From Pontibacter roseus DSM 17521 (GTDB lineage: Bacteria; Bacteroidota; Bacteroidia; Cytophagales; Hymenobacteraceae): 64,000 bases of DNA. Positions 52,634-60,226 of this stretch are shown one piece after another. The notes below the pieces were generated by a model that saw only the letters and a list, made by a program, of their open reading frames with translations, was not told where the DNA came from and did not search any database. Position numbers and translations under genes: made by a program. The stretch is from the NCBI RefSeq assembly GCF_000373265.1, contig NZ_KB890761.1, forward strand, positions 669,389 through 733,388. The letters run 5' to 3'. How positions within the stretch are numbered: position 1 is the first letter of the stretch; the number at the start of each line of letters is the position of its first letter.

Positions 52634-52683
52634 CAAAGTTATGATAACTTTCATGTATAATAGTAATACTATCAAAAAAGTTA
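52634..52683 (-). promoter_or_regulatory. Promoter/operator region of the tetR export operon
   Basis: TAACTTTG on the minus strand (complement of 52634-52641) fits the -7 consensus and overlaps the palindrome AAAGTTA-TGA-TAACTTT (52635-52651). A second palindrome ATAGTA-A-TACTAT (52660-52672) and a further AAAGTTA half-site (52677-52683) follow. This layout suits a TetR-type operator covering its promoter. The rest of the 387-bp gap (52543-52929) shows only the helicase upstream region. Confidence 0.55.
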
Positions 52684-52864
52684 GCAAACCGCTGTTATTC
52701 TCTGCCTGATGCATGCTGAACCCCCGGCGTATAAATAATAGAGGCACGTGTTGCGTAAAGGCTAGAGGGGCATTGCTTGTACACCCTATACCTGCAAAAC
52801 CAAAGGCAGAACCTGTCTACTGGCCTCATTTTGAGCAGAAGGGACAAAACAGAAAAAGAAGCGT

Positions 52865-52872
52865 TACCTTTA
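52865..52872 (+). promoter_or_regulatory. Probable -7 element of the DEAD-box helicase gene
   Basis: TACCTTTA matches TAnnTTTG except for the last base, 58 bp before the ATG at 52930. Confidence 0.35.
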
Positions 52873-52929
52873 CAGTCCGCTGCGGCCGTACGTAAGGTAT
52901 AGCCAAGGGACAACCAGTATAGCATCACC

Positions 52930-54195
52930 ATGAAGTTCGAAGACTACCGCATATCCGACGAAATCAAGAAGAGCCTGAGCAAGCAGGGTTTCCGGAAACC
53001 AACCGACATCCAGTTCAAAGCCATACCTCCCATCATGAAGGGGGAGGATGTGCTGGCCATCGCCCAGACCGGGACAGGAAAGACAGCGGCCTTCGCCATA
53101 CCTATACTGGACAAACTGCAGTTCGGGAAGATGCGCCACCGGGCGGACGGCATCAAGTGCGTGGTGATGGTGCCCACGCGTGAGCTGGCCGTGCAGATAA
53201 CGGAGGTGTTTGAGGAGCTGGGGCGCGGAACGCGCGTCAAGACCTTCTGCGTGTTTGGGGGTGTGGAGCAGGGGCCGCAGATTGCAAAGCTCGAAGCAGG
53301 TATAGACGTGCTGGTGGCCACGCCCGGGCGCCTGTTCGATTTGGTGAGCCAGGGCTACATCCGGCTGGAGCGCGTCGAGATACTGGTGCTGGACGAGGCC
53401 GACCACATGCTGGACCTGGGCTTTATCCATGACATCCGGCAACTCATCACCAAGCTGCCCCGTAAGCGGCAAACGCTTTTCTTCTCAGCCACCATCAACG
53501 AGAAAATCAAGGAACTGGCCTACTCACTGGTGAACAAGCCGGTACGCATCCAGATTTCGCCAAAGGACCCCGTGTCCAAGAACGTGGACCACTCCGTGAT
53601 GTATGTGGAGATGGACGAGAAGCGCTTCTTTCTGGAGCGGGTGGTGAAGGAGAACCCCGACAAGAAGATTCTCGCCTTTGTGCGCACCCAGGTGCGTGCC
53701 GAGCGCGTGGTGGCCGCCATGGAGCGCGTAGGTATAGAATCAGTGAGCATACATGGGGGCAAGGAGCAGAAAGACCGCACCGACGTGATGAAGCGGTTCA
53801 AGAAAGGGGATGTGAAGCTGCTGATAGCCACTGACGTGAGCGCCCGTGGTATCGACATTCCCAACGTGGACTATGTGGTGAATTACGATTTGCCTGACCA
53901 GCCCGAGAACTATGTACACCGCGTGGGACGTACCGGCCGCGGCACGGCCAAAGGCATCGCTGTGTCGTTCTGCAGCCAAGAGGAGAAACCCATCCTGGAC
54001 GAGATACAAACCTATCTCACCAAAGACATCAAGGTACTGCAACTCGACCCCGAGGACCGCGAAGCCACCATCGACTTCAGCCCGGAGGCCAAGTTTGACT
54101 GGAAGGCCCTGATGAAGGAAGCCGAGGAAGGCGAGGCCAAGGCAAAAGCCGCCAAAGCCAAGAAAGCGAAAGCCAAAGCGAAGAAAAAGAAGTAG
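52930..54195 (+). CDS. DEAD-box RNA helicase (RhlE type)
   Basis: ATP-dependent RNA unwinding enzyme (421 residues). Motifs in order: Q motif GFRKPTDIQ, I AQTGTGKT, Ia PTRELAVQ, Ib ATPGRL, II DEAD, III SAT, IV in LAFVRTQVRAE, V ATDVSARGIDIP and VI HRVGRTGR. A Lys/Ala-rich tail (EEGEAKAKAAKAKKAKAK) follows, useful for non-specific RNA binding. The length and short tail suit the RhlE group. Transcribed alone from the plus strand. Confidence 0.95.
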   Translation: MKFEDYRISDEIKKSLSKQGFRKPTDIQFKAIPPIMKGEDVLAIAQTGTGKTAAFAIPILDKLQFGKMRHRADGIKCVVMVPTRELAVQITEVFEELGRGTRVKTFCVFGGVEQGPQIAKLEAGIDVLVATPGRLFDLVSQGYIRLERVEILVLDEADHMLDLGFIHDIRQLITKLPRKRQTLFFSATINEKIKELAYSLVNKPVRIQISPKDPVSKNVDHSVMYVEMDEKRFFLERVVKENPDKKILAFVRTQVRAERVVAAMERVGIESVSIHGGKEQKDRTDVMKRFKKGDVKLLIATDVSARGIDIPNVDYVVNYDLPDQPENYVHRVGRTGRGTAKGIAVSFCSQEEKPILDEIQTYLTKDIKVLQLDPEDREATIDFSPEAKFDWKALMKEAEEGEAKAKAAKAKKAKAKAKKKK

Positions 54196-54238
54196 GCGCT
54201 ATACCTTAGATTATAATAGCCCGTCGCCCGGAAAGTTT

Positions 54239-55336
54239 TCAGAAGGCCTCTCCAAACGAGACGTAAAAGCCGCTCGCGCCAGACCTGCCGAGCGCATAGT
54301 CGAAACGGAGGTTGATATTCTCCTGCCGGTCTATCAGGAACCGAAGGCCCAGGCCGTAGCTCGGCTTAAATTCACGTAGTTCGAACGAACGAAGCTTCGG
54401 AGCCACGTCTCCAGCTCCCCCAAAGGCAGTGCCTCCAATCCGCCAGAAAATCGGGAACCTATACTCTGCCTGAAGCGCCATATACTGCCGGTCACGGTAG
54501 CGGCCGCGGTAATAGCCGCGCATATCGCTGTCGCTGCCCAGGAGCCCCATCATCCGGAAGGGCGTTTTGCCGGAATTAAACACGCCATAGCCTTGTACCG
54601 CCAGCAAGTGCCTCCAGGGCAGCGGGAAGTATTTGCGCAGGTCAAGCTCGAAACGGGTGAAGCGGAAATCGCTTCCGAATGCCTTGTGGAAGCTTGTTGC
54701 TGCCAGTAGAGCATAGGCGCCCTGTTGCGGGTTCAGGATATTCTTGCGGTTGTCGAAGGCGATAGCCGCTCCTGCCCCGGACGAGGTGCCGCCCCCGCTG
54801 CCAGGTATAGCACCGCTATTCAACATTCCCTCAGGTGTCGGTTTCACCTCATAGATATGCTGTAACTGGTAGCGCGGCCCAATATACCAGTACCGGGGCA
54901 GACGGCGGAGCAGCATGGCATTGAACTCGATGCGTTTGCTGTCATAGTTCTCCTCCATTTCCTCTGTGGTACTATTACCGATGCCGTAGAAGTTCTCCGG
55001 AAAGTCAAGATACGCTGCCTCTCCAGAGAAAAACAGTCTGTCGCCCTTCGAAAACACGTTCCACTCCGACGACAGAATCAGCTGTTTGTTCTGAGTATAG
55101 TTTGCCTCTACTTTGAAGTTGGATGTGCGTGTCAGGGTATCCTGGTGGAGGCGCGCGGTGAGCAGCACGACGGCTCCCGCATACCAGCGTGTTTCAGGGG
55201 AGTAGCCAAAAGCGGGCAAGGGCAGCACGCCTACCTTTCTTGAAGCTGCTGAATCGTTCTGGACGGGCCATTCTGCGGCTGTCGCGAAGCGTTGCAGCGG
55301 AAGGAATAGCAGCAAGGCGAGAGCAACACGTTTCAA
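54239..55336 (-). CDS. BamA/TamA-family outer-membrane barrel without POTRA domains
   Basis: Outer-membrane 16-strand barrel of the surface-antigen D15 type (365 residues): signal peptide ending FATAAEW, then barrel strands such as TSNFKVEANYTQNKQLIL, FRFTRFELDLRKYFPL and the closing GLRFLIDRQENINLRFDYALGRSGASGFYVSFGEAF. There are no POTRA domains, so it is not a BamA assembly factor. It starts at TTG (55336), overlapping the cytochrome stop as TTGA, which points to coupled translation. Its role in the sugar-dehydrogenase cluster is unknown. Confidence 0.88.
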   Translation of the reverse strand: MKRVALALLLFLPLQRFATAAEWPVQNDSAASRKVGVLPLPAFGYSPETRWYAGAVVLLTARLHQDTLTRTSNFKVEANYTQNKQLILSSEWNVFSKGDRLFFSGEAAYLDFPENFYGIGNSTTEEMEENYDSKRIEFNAMLLRRLPRYWYIGPRYQLQHIYEVKPTPEGMLNSGAIPGSGGGTSSGAGAAIAFDNRKNILNPQQGAYALLAATSFHKAFGSDFRFTRFELDLRKYFPLPWRHLLAVQGYGVFNSGKTPFRMMGLLGSDSDMRGYYRGRYRDRQYMALQAEYRFPIFWRIGGTAFGGAGDVAPKLRSFELREFKPSYGLGLRFLIDRQENINLRFDYALGRSGASGFYVSFGEAF

Positions 55337-55692
55337 GATGCCTCCTCTTTCTCCTTTTTGGCTTTGCGCTGGGCTTTGATGTAGGCCATCAGGTCATCCA
55401 GTTCCTCTGGAGCAATGACATCCTTCTTGAAAGCAGGCATCGCGCCCAATCCGTTTCTGATTTGGAACCGGATGACAAAACCTGGGGCGGGCTTGTCATT
55501 GATGGCAGGCCCCAAGCCGGTTTCCCCTCCGGGATGGCATGGCTGGCAGTAAGTATTGTAAACAACCTCTCCCTGAGCAATAGCGGGTTCAGAGGTGGGA
55601 ATGGGCGCATACGTAGGCTCACCCCGTTTTGCCGTGCCACAAGCCACGATAAACAGCAGGCCGAATAGGAGCAAGGTATAGCGTAGTCTCAT
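55333..55692 (-). CDS. Class I cytochrome c lipoprotein
   Basis: Single-heme cytochrome c of 119 residues from ATG at 55692: signal peptide with lipobox FIVACGTAK, heme-binding CQPCHPGG, and a likely axial Met in GLGAMPAFKKD. The Lys/Glu-rich end is unusual. It lies between the sugar-dehydrogenase-like gene and the barrel gene; taking electrons from that dehydrogenase is the natural reading. An upstream ATG at 55728 would overlap the dehydrogenase end by 25 bp. Confidence 0.9.
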   Translation of the reverse strand: MRLRYTLLLFGLLFIVACGTAKRGEPTYAPIPTSEPAIAQGEVVYNTYCQPCHPGGETGLGPAINDKPAPGFVIRFQIRNGLGAMPAFKKDVIAPEELDDLMAYIKAQRKAKKEKEEAS

Positions 55693-55703
55693 AGCCGGCT
55701 TAG

Positions 55704-57155
55704 TTATTGGGTTCTGCTCACTTTCCATACAACACCTGTCTTTTGCTGCGGGGCAGGTCCCTGCTCGGTCATCTGCATCACACCGAAATCCACGATGTAC
55801 AGGCTCTGCCCGTCCGGCGAGAACTTAACGGCCATAGGCCTTTCGAGGCCTCCGTGCTTCAGCTTGGAGGCCGGCCCGTTCTCCTTTCCTTTGTTCACGG
55901 CAAAGTCTGTGATGACGCCGTTGCTCACGTCCACCCGCACCACTTTGAAACCGACCGGGTCCAGTACTTTCCCCGCATTCGGGGCCATGTCGCCAAACTG
56001 GGCGATAAACGCCTGCCCCTGATATCCAAAGCCCTCGCTTCTGGAGAAATCTATGCCGTTAGAAGAGGAATGCACGCCGAGTGTGGCGCTAGGCCGGGGT
56101 GGCTTGTTGGGGTGGTTGGCGAGCAGCGGTTTTGGGGCCTCTCCACCAGGTTTGCCGAATTTTTCGCCGTCAAACTCCAGTCCGCCTGAATAGTCTGGCC
56201 AGCCGTACCAAGTGCCGGGCTGTACCTGCCAAAGGTAATCGCCGGTTCCCCAGACGGGTCGGCTTCCTCTCTCGTCGTAGCTGTTGTCGGTCACATATAG
56301 TTTGCCGTCAGGGGCGAAGGCGATGCCGAAGGGGTTGCGGAAACCCCAGGCAACTAACTCCAGTGTGCCGCCTTCTAGGGGCACCCGCATGACGGCGCCG
56401 GAGCAGGGCACGCGGCCTTTGATGACCTGGCCATTGGTGGTAGGGGTGCCATAGGGCGCATAGGCGCCCGTGGTCTGTTGTCCTGGCTTGTCTGGTAGCG
56501 GGCTGTCCGTGGTGAAATTCTGACCTGTTAGCATAATATCGTCGCAGGGCACGTCATGGAAGTCAGGGAACCGCTTCAGCCATCCGAAATCGGCATTGTC
56601 TGTTCCCACTATAGCGGAGTTTGTCGCGGTGCCCTGCCCGAAATAGATATAGCCATCTGAGCCCACTGCCAGGGCATCTGTATGATGGTCACCCAAGGAA
56701 GGCATGCCTTCGGCTATGGTCGTGAGTGCGCCATTAGGCGTGATACGCAGAATCTTTCCGCCTTCCATTTGGCCTCCTTCTGAAACATAGAAGTTGCCGT
56801 TATGGAAGGTGACTCCTGTCCAGGGGCCATTCTTCTGGCCGGCAGCCAGTTGTGTCAGCCCACCTCCTTGGTCCAGGCGCAGGAGCTTAGGTTCCAGGAA
56901 AACCTCGCCATAAGAATAACCCGCTTCAATTACGTACGCCTGGCCCTGGTCATCGAACGTCAAACCGGTAGGAAAGGTGAGACCAGTCGCGACGGCCTCT
57001 GCTTTATACCCGGCTGGCAATTCGATGTCTGCCTCATTCACCGGTCTGGAGTCTGTTCTGATATCTCCCTGGCCACCGCCTTCAGATGAGAGCGTTCTAT
57101 AGCAGCTGCTCAACCCAATCAGAATCAGCAGTGGCAAGAAGTAACTTTTTGTCAT
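55704..57155 (-). CDS. Glucose/sorbosone-dehydrogenase-type beta-propeller lipoprotein
   Basis: Six-bladed beta-propeller (483 residues) of the PQQ-dependent soluble-glucose/sorbosone dehydrogenase family, made as a lipoprotein (LLILIGLSSCYR). Propeller strands include FPTGLTFDDQGQAYVIEAG, GVTFHNGNFYVSEGGQ and PFGIAFAPDGKLYVTDNSYDERGSRPVWG. Whether PQQ is really used is not shown, since many relatives are cofactor-less. It leads the cytochrome c and barrel genes. ATG at 57155 begins the signal peptide; one at 57179 adds eight residues. Confidence 0.9.
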   Translation of the reverse strand: MTKSYFLPLLILIGLSSCYRTLSSEGGGQGDIRTDSRPVNEADIELPAGYKAEAVATGLTFPTGLTFDDQGQAYVIEAGYSYGEVFLEPKLLRLDQGGGLTQLAAGQKNGPWTGVTFHNGNFYVSEGGQMEGGKILRITPNGALTTIAEGMPSLGDHHTDALAVGSDGYIYFGQGTATNSAIVGTDNADFGWLKRFPDFHDVPCDDIMLTGQNFTTDSPLPDKPGQQTTGAYAPYGTPTTNGQVIKGRVPCSGAVMRVPLEGGTLELVAWGFRNPFGIAFAPDGKLYVTDNSYDERGSRPVWGTGDYLWQVQPGTWYGWPDYSGGLEFDGEKFGKPGGEAPKPLLANHPNKPPRPSATLGVHSSSNGIDFSRSEGFGYQGQAFIAQFGDMAPNAGKVLDPVGFKVVRVDVSNGVITDFAVNKGKENGPASKLKHGGLERPMAVKFSPDGQSLYIVDFGVMQMTEQGPAPQQKTGVVWKVSRTQ

Positions 57156-57259
57156 AACTATACGGCTATAAATTTTCACATAACCTGTGTATAGCAGCTA
57201 ACGACTTGGATTTTTTTAGGTTGTGACACTCGCGTCGGTACCAAGCCGCTAAAACAGAA

Positions 57260-57284
57260 AGAGCTTTGCTACCATGCAAAGCCC
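57260..57284 (-). terminator. Terminator after the RibD-like gene
   Basis: GAGCTTTGC pairs with GCAAAGCCC (one G-T pair) around TACCAT, with a T-rich tail on the minus strand. Confidence 0.75.
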
Positions 57285-57295
57285 TTCTTCTTTTA

Positions 57296-57829
57296 TTAGC
57301 AGCTATACCTGACTTGCAGGAAGCCATTGCGGTACAGCTTGTTTTCGGTAGGTATGAGTTTCAATTTGTGCTCGTTGGCCTCCTCTGAGAATAGCGGGAT
57401 GCCTCTGCCTAATACGATAGGAATGTATGTCAGGATGATTTCGTCCAGCAGCCCGGCATTGAGCAATACTGAGTTCAGCTGCCCGCCACCGATGAGCCAG
57501 ATGTCCTTGCCCGGCTGCTCCTTCAGTTGCTCTATGAAGTCCACCAGCTTGTCCTTCACAAATGTCACATGCTCCGTGTCCTGCTGCTCGGAACGGCTGA
57601 AGACATAGTTCTGGAAATCAGGATAGGGGAAGGGCATGTCGAAACCCAGCACTTGCTTGTAGGTGCTGTTCCCCATCAGCGTCGTGTCGATGGTCTGCAG
57701 GAAGGCGGTATAGCCGAAATCCTCGTCGGGAATCGTGTACTTCTTGTCGTGCAGCCAGTCGATATTGCCATCGGGACGGGCAATGTATCCGTCGGTGCTG
57801 GCGGCAATGTATAGGATAATCTTTCTCAT
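57296..57829 (-). CDS. RibD C-terminal/dihydrofolate-reductase-like protein
   Basis: NADPH-dependent reductase fold of 177 residues: ILYIAASTDGYIARPDGNIDWL at the start, DTTLMGNSTYKQVLGF, DIWLIGGGQLNSVLLNAGLLDEIILTYIPIVLGRGIPLF near the end. These mark the DHFR-fold 'YwjB/YyaP' group, whose natural substrates are unknown. It is smaller than RibD (no deaminase half) and stands apart from riboflavin genes. The next gene upstream on the same strand (TonB-C protein) ends 28 bp before this start. Confidence 0.93.
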   Translation of the reverse strand: MRKIILYIAASTDGYIARPDGNIDWLHDKKYTIPDEDFGYTAFLQTIDTTLMGNSTYKQVLGFDMPFPYPDFQNYVFSRSEQQDTEHVTFVKDKLVDFIEQLKEQPGKDIWLIGGGQLNSVLLNAGLLDEIILTYIPIVLGRGIPLFSEEANEHKLKLIPTENKLYRNGFLQVRYSC

Positions 57830-57857
57830 AGCTTATTGTAGTAGACGGAGCGGCGCA

Positions 57858-58532
57858 TTACAGCACGAAGCGCACCGGGATGTAATGCTTGCTCCTGACG
57901 GGTTTGCCGCCCATTATGGCCGGAACCCACTCGCCGGGCAGCAGGCTTACCACGCGCAGGGCCTCCTCCTGCATCCCGAAGTCCAGTCCCTTCGCCACCT
58001 CCATGTTTTCCATCTTCCCGGTCTCACTTATCTCCACGCTGATGATGGCTATACCTTCCGCTTCCTCGCGTTTGGCCTCTGCGGGGTATTTCATGTGCTG
58101 GGCCAGGAACTCCAGTATACGCACATCGCCCCCGAAGTAGAAGGCCCTGCTGTCCACTTTCTTCCGCACGTATTGCCCGTCCAGGTATACCTTCGCCTCA
58201 AAATCCAGCGTGTCGGTTTTTCTGTCGGAGAACACTTCATGGTTGCTAGTGAAGTCGAACTGGTACTCCAGTTTGCCGTTCCAGCCATAAAAAGACCAGA
58301 CGCCGCTGCGCTTTCCTAGGGCATACTCCCCTTTACAGGCCCATGTTTTGCCCTGCATCTGGTAAAGCCCGTGCATAATGCCGGGGTTCTCCTGCAGCAC
58401 ATGGTAGTCCAAAGTATACTCCTTCAGTCGCTCTTTGGCCTTTTTGGTCTTCGGGCCTGGTTCAGCCGTGCCTTGTGCCGAGGCGCTGCAGATGGCCGCG
58501 TATAGCAGGAGTACGATGCAGAGGATTTTCAT
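57858..58532 (-). CDS. TonB C-terminal-domain protein with signal peptide
   Basis: 224-residue exported protein: signal peptide (MKILCIVLLLYAAICSASAQG), an MORN-like middle (GIMHGLYQMQGKTWACKGEY, KRSGVWSFYGWNGKLEYQFDF), and a TonB-C domain (about 130-222; ILEFLAQHMKYPAEAKREEAEG, ISVEISETGKMENMEV). It lacks the membrane anchor with SxxxH and the Pro-rich linker of a true energy-transducing TonB, so it may not energise receptors. A -7 element (TATATTTG on the minus strand, 58577-58584) lies before it. Confidence 0.88.
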   Translation of the reverse strand: MKILCIVLLLYAAICSASAQGTAEPGPKTKKAKERLKEYTLDYHVLQENPGIMHGLYQMQGKTWACKGEYALGKRSGVWSFYGWNGKLEYQFDFTSNHEVFSDRKTDTLDFEAKVYLDGQYVRKKVDSRAFYFGGDVRILEFLAQHMKYPAEAKREEAEGIAIISVEISETGKMENMEVAKGLDFGMQEEALRVVSLLPGEWVPAIMGGKPVRSKHYIPVRFVL

Positions 58533-58576
58533 AGGACAGGTATAGGTGTGTGTTAAACACGAGCTTGCTATACCTG

Positions 58577-58584
58577 CAAATATA
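58577..58584 (-). promoter_or_regulatory. -7 element of the TonB-C gene
   Basis: TATATTTG on the minus strand (TAnnTTTG), 45 bp before the ATG at 58532; no clear -33 element. Confidence 0.45.
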
Positions 58585-58662
58585 TAAAATTCATTATATA
58601 ATATTATTCCTATGAATTTTTGTGCAGTTGCCCCGCCAAAGTATAGAGGCGGATGCTCAGTA

Positions 58663-59043
58663 TCAGCGGGCGTCTCTGAAAACCAGACGGGTCAGTTTAA
58701 AGAAGGAATCGCGGTTGTTGGCGACGAGGCGGTACTGCAGTTCAAACAGCCGGTTTGCGAACGGTATGCGGTGGTACAACCAGCGCCAGGCGCTGCTGCC
58801 CCCAAGCTCCAGCACCTCAAACACCGCCCTAGCGTTCTTATAGTGAACCCCTTCCGGCGAAACAAATTGCACCCCACGCTGGAAGTCACGTTTGGGGATG
58901 CCGAAGAAGCCCTCAGGCATCTCCTGGTAAGGCCGGTAGTCTACGTTGTTCCTTGTCTGCGCTTTCCAGCGGCCAATCCAGTATTTGCAGAAGCTGCAGT
59001 CACCGTCGTAAAGGAGGAGGGGTTTGTCGGGCAGGGCATGCAT
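58663..59043 (-). CDS. Thiol-disulfide oxidoreductase-like DCC-family protein (DUF393)
   Basis: 126 residues of the DCC family, named after the N-terminal D-x-x-C-x-x-C motif, here YDGDCSFCKYW. FFGIPKRDFQRGVQFVSPEGVHYKNARAVFEVLELGG gives the family's second half. A thioredoxin-like redox role is suggested for the family, without proof. It is 5 bp after the DUF2892 gene, and the two are probably co-transcribed. Confidence 0.92.
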   Translation of the reverse strand: MHALPDKPLLLYDGDCSFCKYWIGRWKAQTRNNVDYRPYQEMPEGFFGIPKRDFQRGVQFVSPEGVHYKNARAVFEVLELGGSSAWRWLYHRIPFANRLFELQYRLVANNRDSFFKLTRLVFRDAR

Positions 59044-59048
59044 GTTTG

Positions 59049-59258
59049 CTAGAGTACGGCGCTGCCCTTCCTGGTTTCGGCGCAGCCGTTGTAGCCAATG
59101 GCCTGGTTAACGGGGCAGTAGCGCAGCATTCCCGTCGCGATGGGGATGAGGCCTACGGCAGCCAGTCCTTTTATATTATAGTAAGCGCCAATCCCGATGA
59201 TGGCCATACCTGCCAACACGCGCAACTTCTGTTCTTTCAAGCCAACATTGCATTCCAT
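59049..59258 (-). CDS. DUF2892 membrane protein
   Basis: 69 residues from ATG at 59258 (MECNVGLKEQKLRVLAGM): two membrane helices (LAGMAIIGIGAYY and LAAVGLIPIATGMLRYCPVNQAIG) as in the YgaP membrane anchor. The RYCPVNQAIGYNGC end with two Cys is typical of the family. The frame extends to 59414 with a non-family sequence. It sits just before the DCC gene. Confidence 0.88.
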   Translation of the reverse strand: MECNVGLKEQKLRVLAGMAIIGIGAYYNIKGLAAVGLIPIATGMLRYCPVNQAIGYNGCAETRKGSAVL

Positions 59259-59511
59259 AGAATAGAGGGGTTTAGGTATACAGGTATACCGCTTTGGTAC
59301 TGCCTTAGGTTTCAGTGACCGGCTTATCATAGAGGGCAGGCGCCACCCTCCAGATTCAAGGGAAGGTGGCCGTCGCTTAAGAGCAGCAGACATCTCTGCA
59401 AAAAGAACAGGCATAATTAGCGTAGTGGTTTGCGATTGCTATATTTTTAGTATAAATTATACCTTGCTAATAAGTCAAGCTTAACCCTGTTTTGTGTTGA
59501 AGAGTCAGACA

Positions 59512-59853
59512 ATGCCTATACCTGTAGTTCATCGTGTGCGGCCAAAGCAATTGGGTGGTCTGGCTGAAGCGGCCTGTTGGGTGGTGGGCATTGCGATGCT
59601 CGCCCTGATGGACCCTGTGGGGGAGCATTTGTTCAGCCTGTGTCCGCTGAGCTGGGTGCTGGAGGGGGGCTGTTTGGGCTGCGGGCTGGGGCACAGTATT
59701 GCGTTTTTGTTCCGGGGGGAGTGGGTGGCCTCCTGGGAGGCGCATCCAATGGGAGTGCCGGCGCTGCTCATCCTGGGCAGTCGTGTCTTTTCGCTGCTGC
59801 GGCGGCATGTTTTACTACAGAAAAACCAACTAACCTATAATCACCATGCCTAA
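59512..59853 (+). CDS. DUF2752 membrane protein
   Basis: 113 residues from ATG at 59512, with membrane helices and the DUF2752 signature LCPLSWVLEGGCLGCGLGHSIAFLFRGEW (Cys-Pro and GCG-x-G/H motif). The function of the family is not known. It overlaps the following TM2 gene by 8 bp, a pairing I recall in Bacteroidota. A GTG at 59494 is another possible start. Confidence 0.9.
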   Translation: MPIPVVHRVRPKQLGGLAEAACWVVGIAMLALMDPVGEHLFSLCPLSWVLEGGCLGCGLGHSIAFLFRGEWVASWEAHPMGVPALLILGSRVFSLLRRHVLLQKNQLTYNHHA

Positions 59854-60223
59854 CGTGTTCAACATCATGCCGGAGCTCGAGCCGGACGAAATGTCTTTCA
59901 TACAAGGAATCTTCAACGGCCTGTCGGACCAGGAGGCGCAGCAGTTCGCCACCATCTACAGAGCCCGCCGCCGCGACCCGCTGCTGGTGCTGGTGACAGC
60001 CGCCGTCGGCTTCTTCGGGGTGGCCGGTGTGCACCGTTTCATCTTGGGGAGCATCGGCATGGGCATCCTATACCTGTTCACTGGTGGCCTCTGCTTCATC
60101 GGCACCATTATCGATATTATCAATTACAAGCGCCTGGCTTTTGAATACAATATAAAAGAGGCGCAGCGGGTGCAGGCCATGATGACGGGGCAGTACGGTG
60201 GCATGAACGGGTACGGCATGTAG
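59846..60223 (+). CDS. TM2-domain protein
   Basis: 125 residues: a soluble N-terminal part (MPNVFNIMPELEPDEMSFIQ, then LSDQEAQQFATIYRARRRDP) and the TM2 domain: two helices with FGVAGVHRFILGSIGMGILYLFTGGLCFIGTIIDI. The motif G-x-H-R-F between the helices is diagnostic. Its job is unknown. The stop lies 3 bp from the stop of the converging M1 peptidase gene. Confidence 0.93.
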   Translation: MPNVFNIMPELEPDEMSFIQGIFNGLSDQEAQQFATIYRARRRDPLLVLVTAAVGFFGVAGVHRFILGSIGMGILYLFTGGLCFIGTIIDIINYKRLAFEYNIKEAQRVQAMMTGQYGGMNGYGM

Positions 60224-60226
60224 CCC

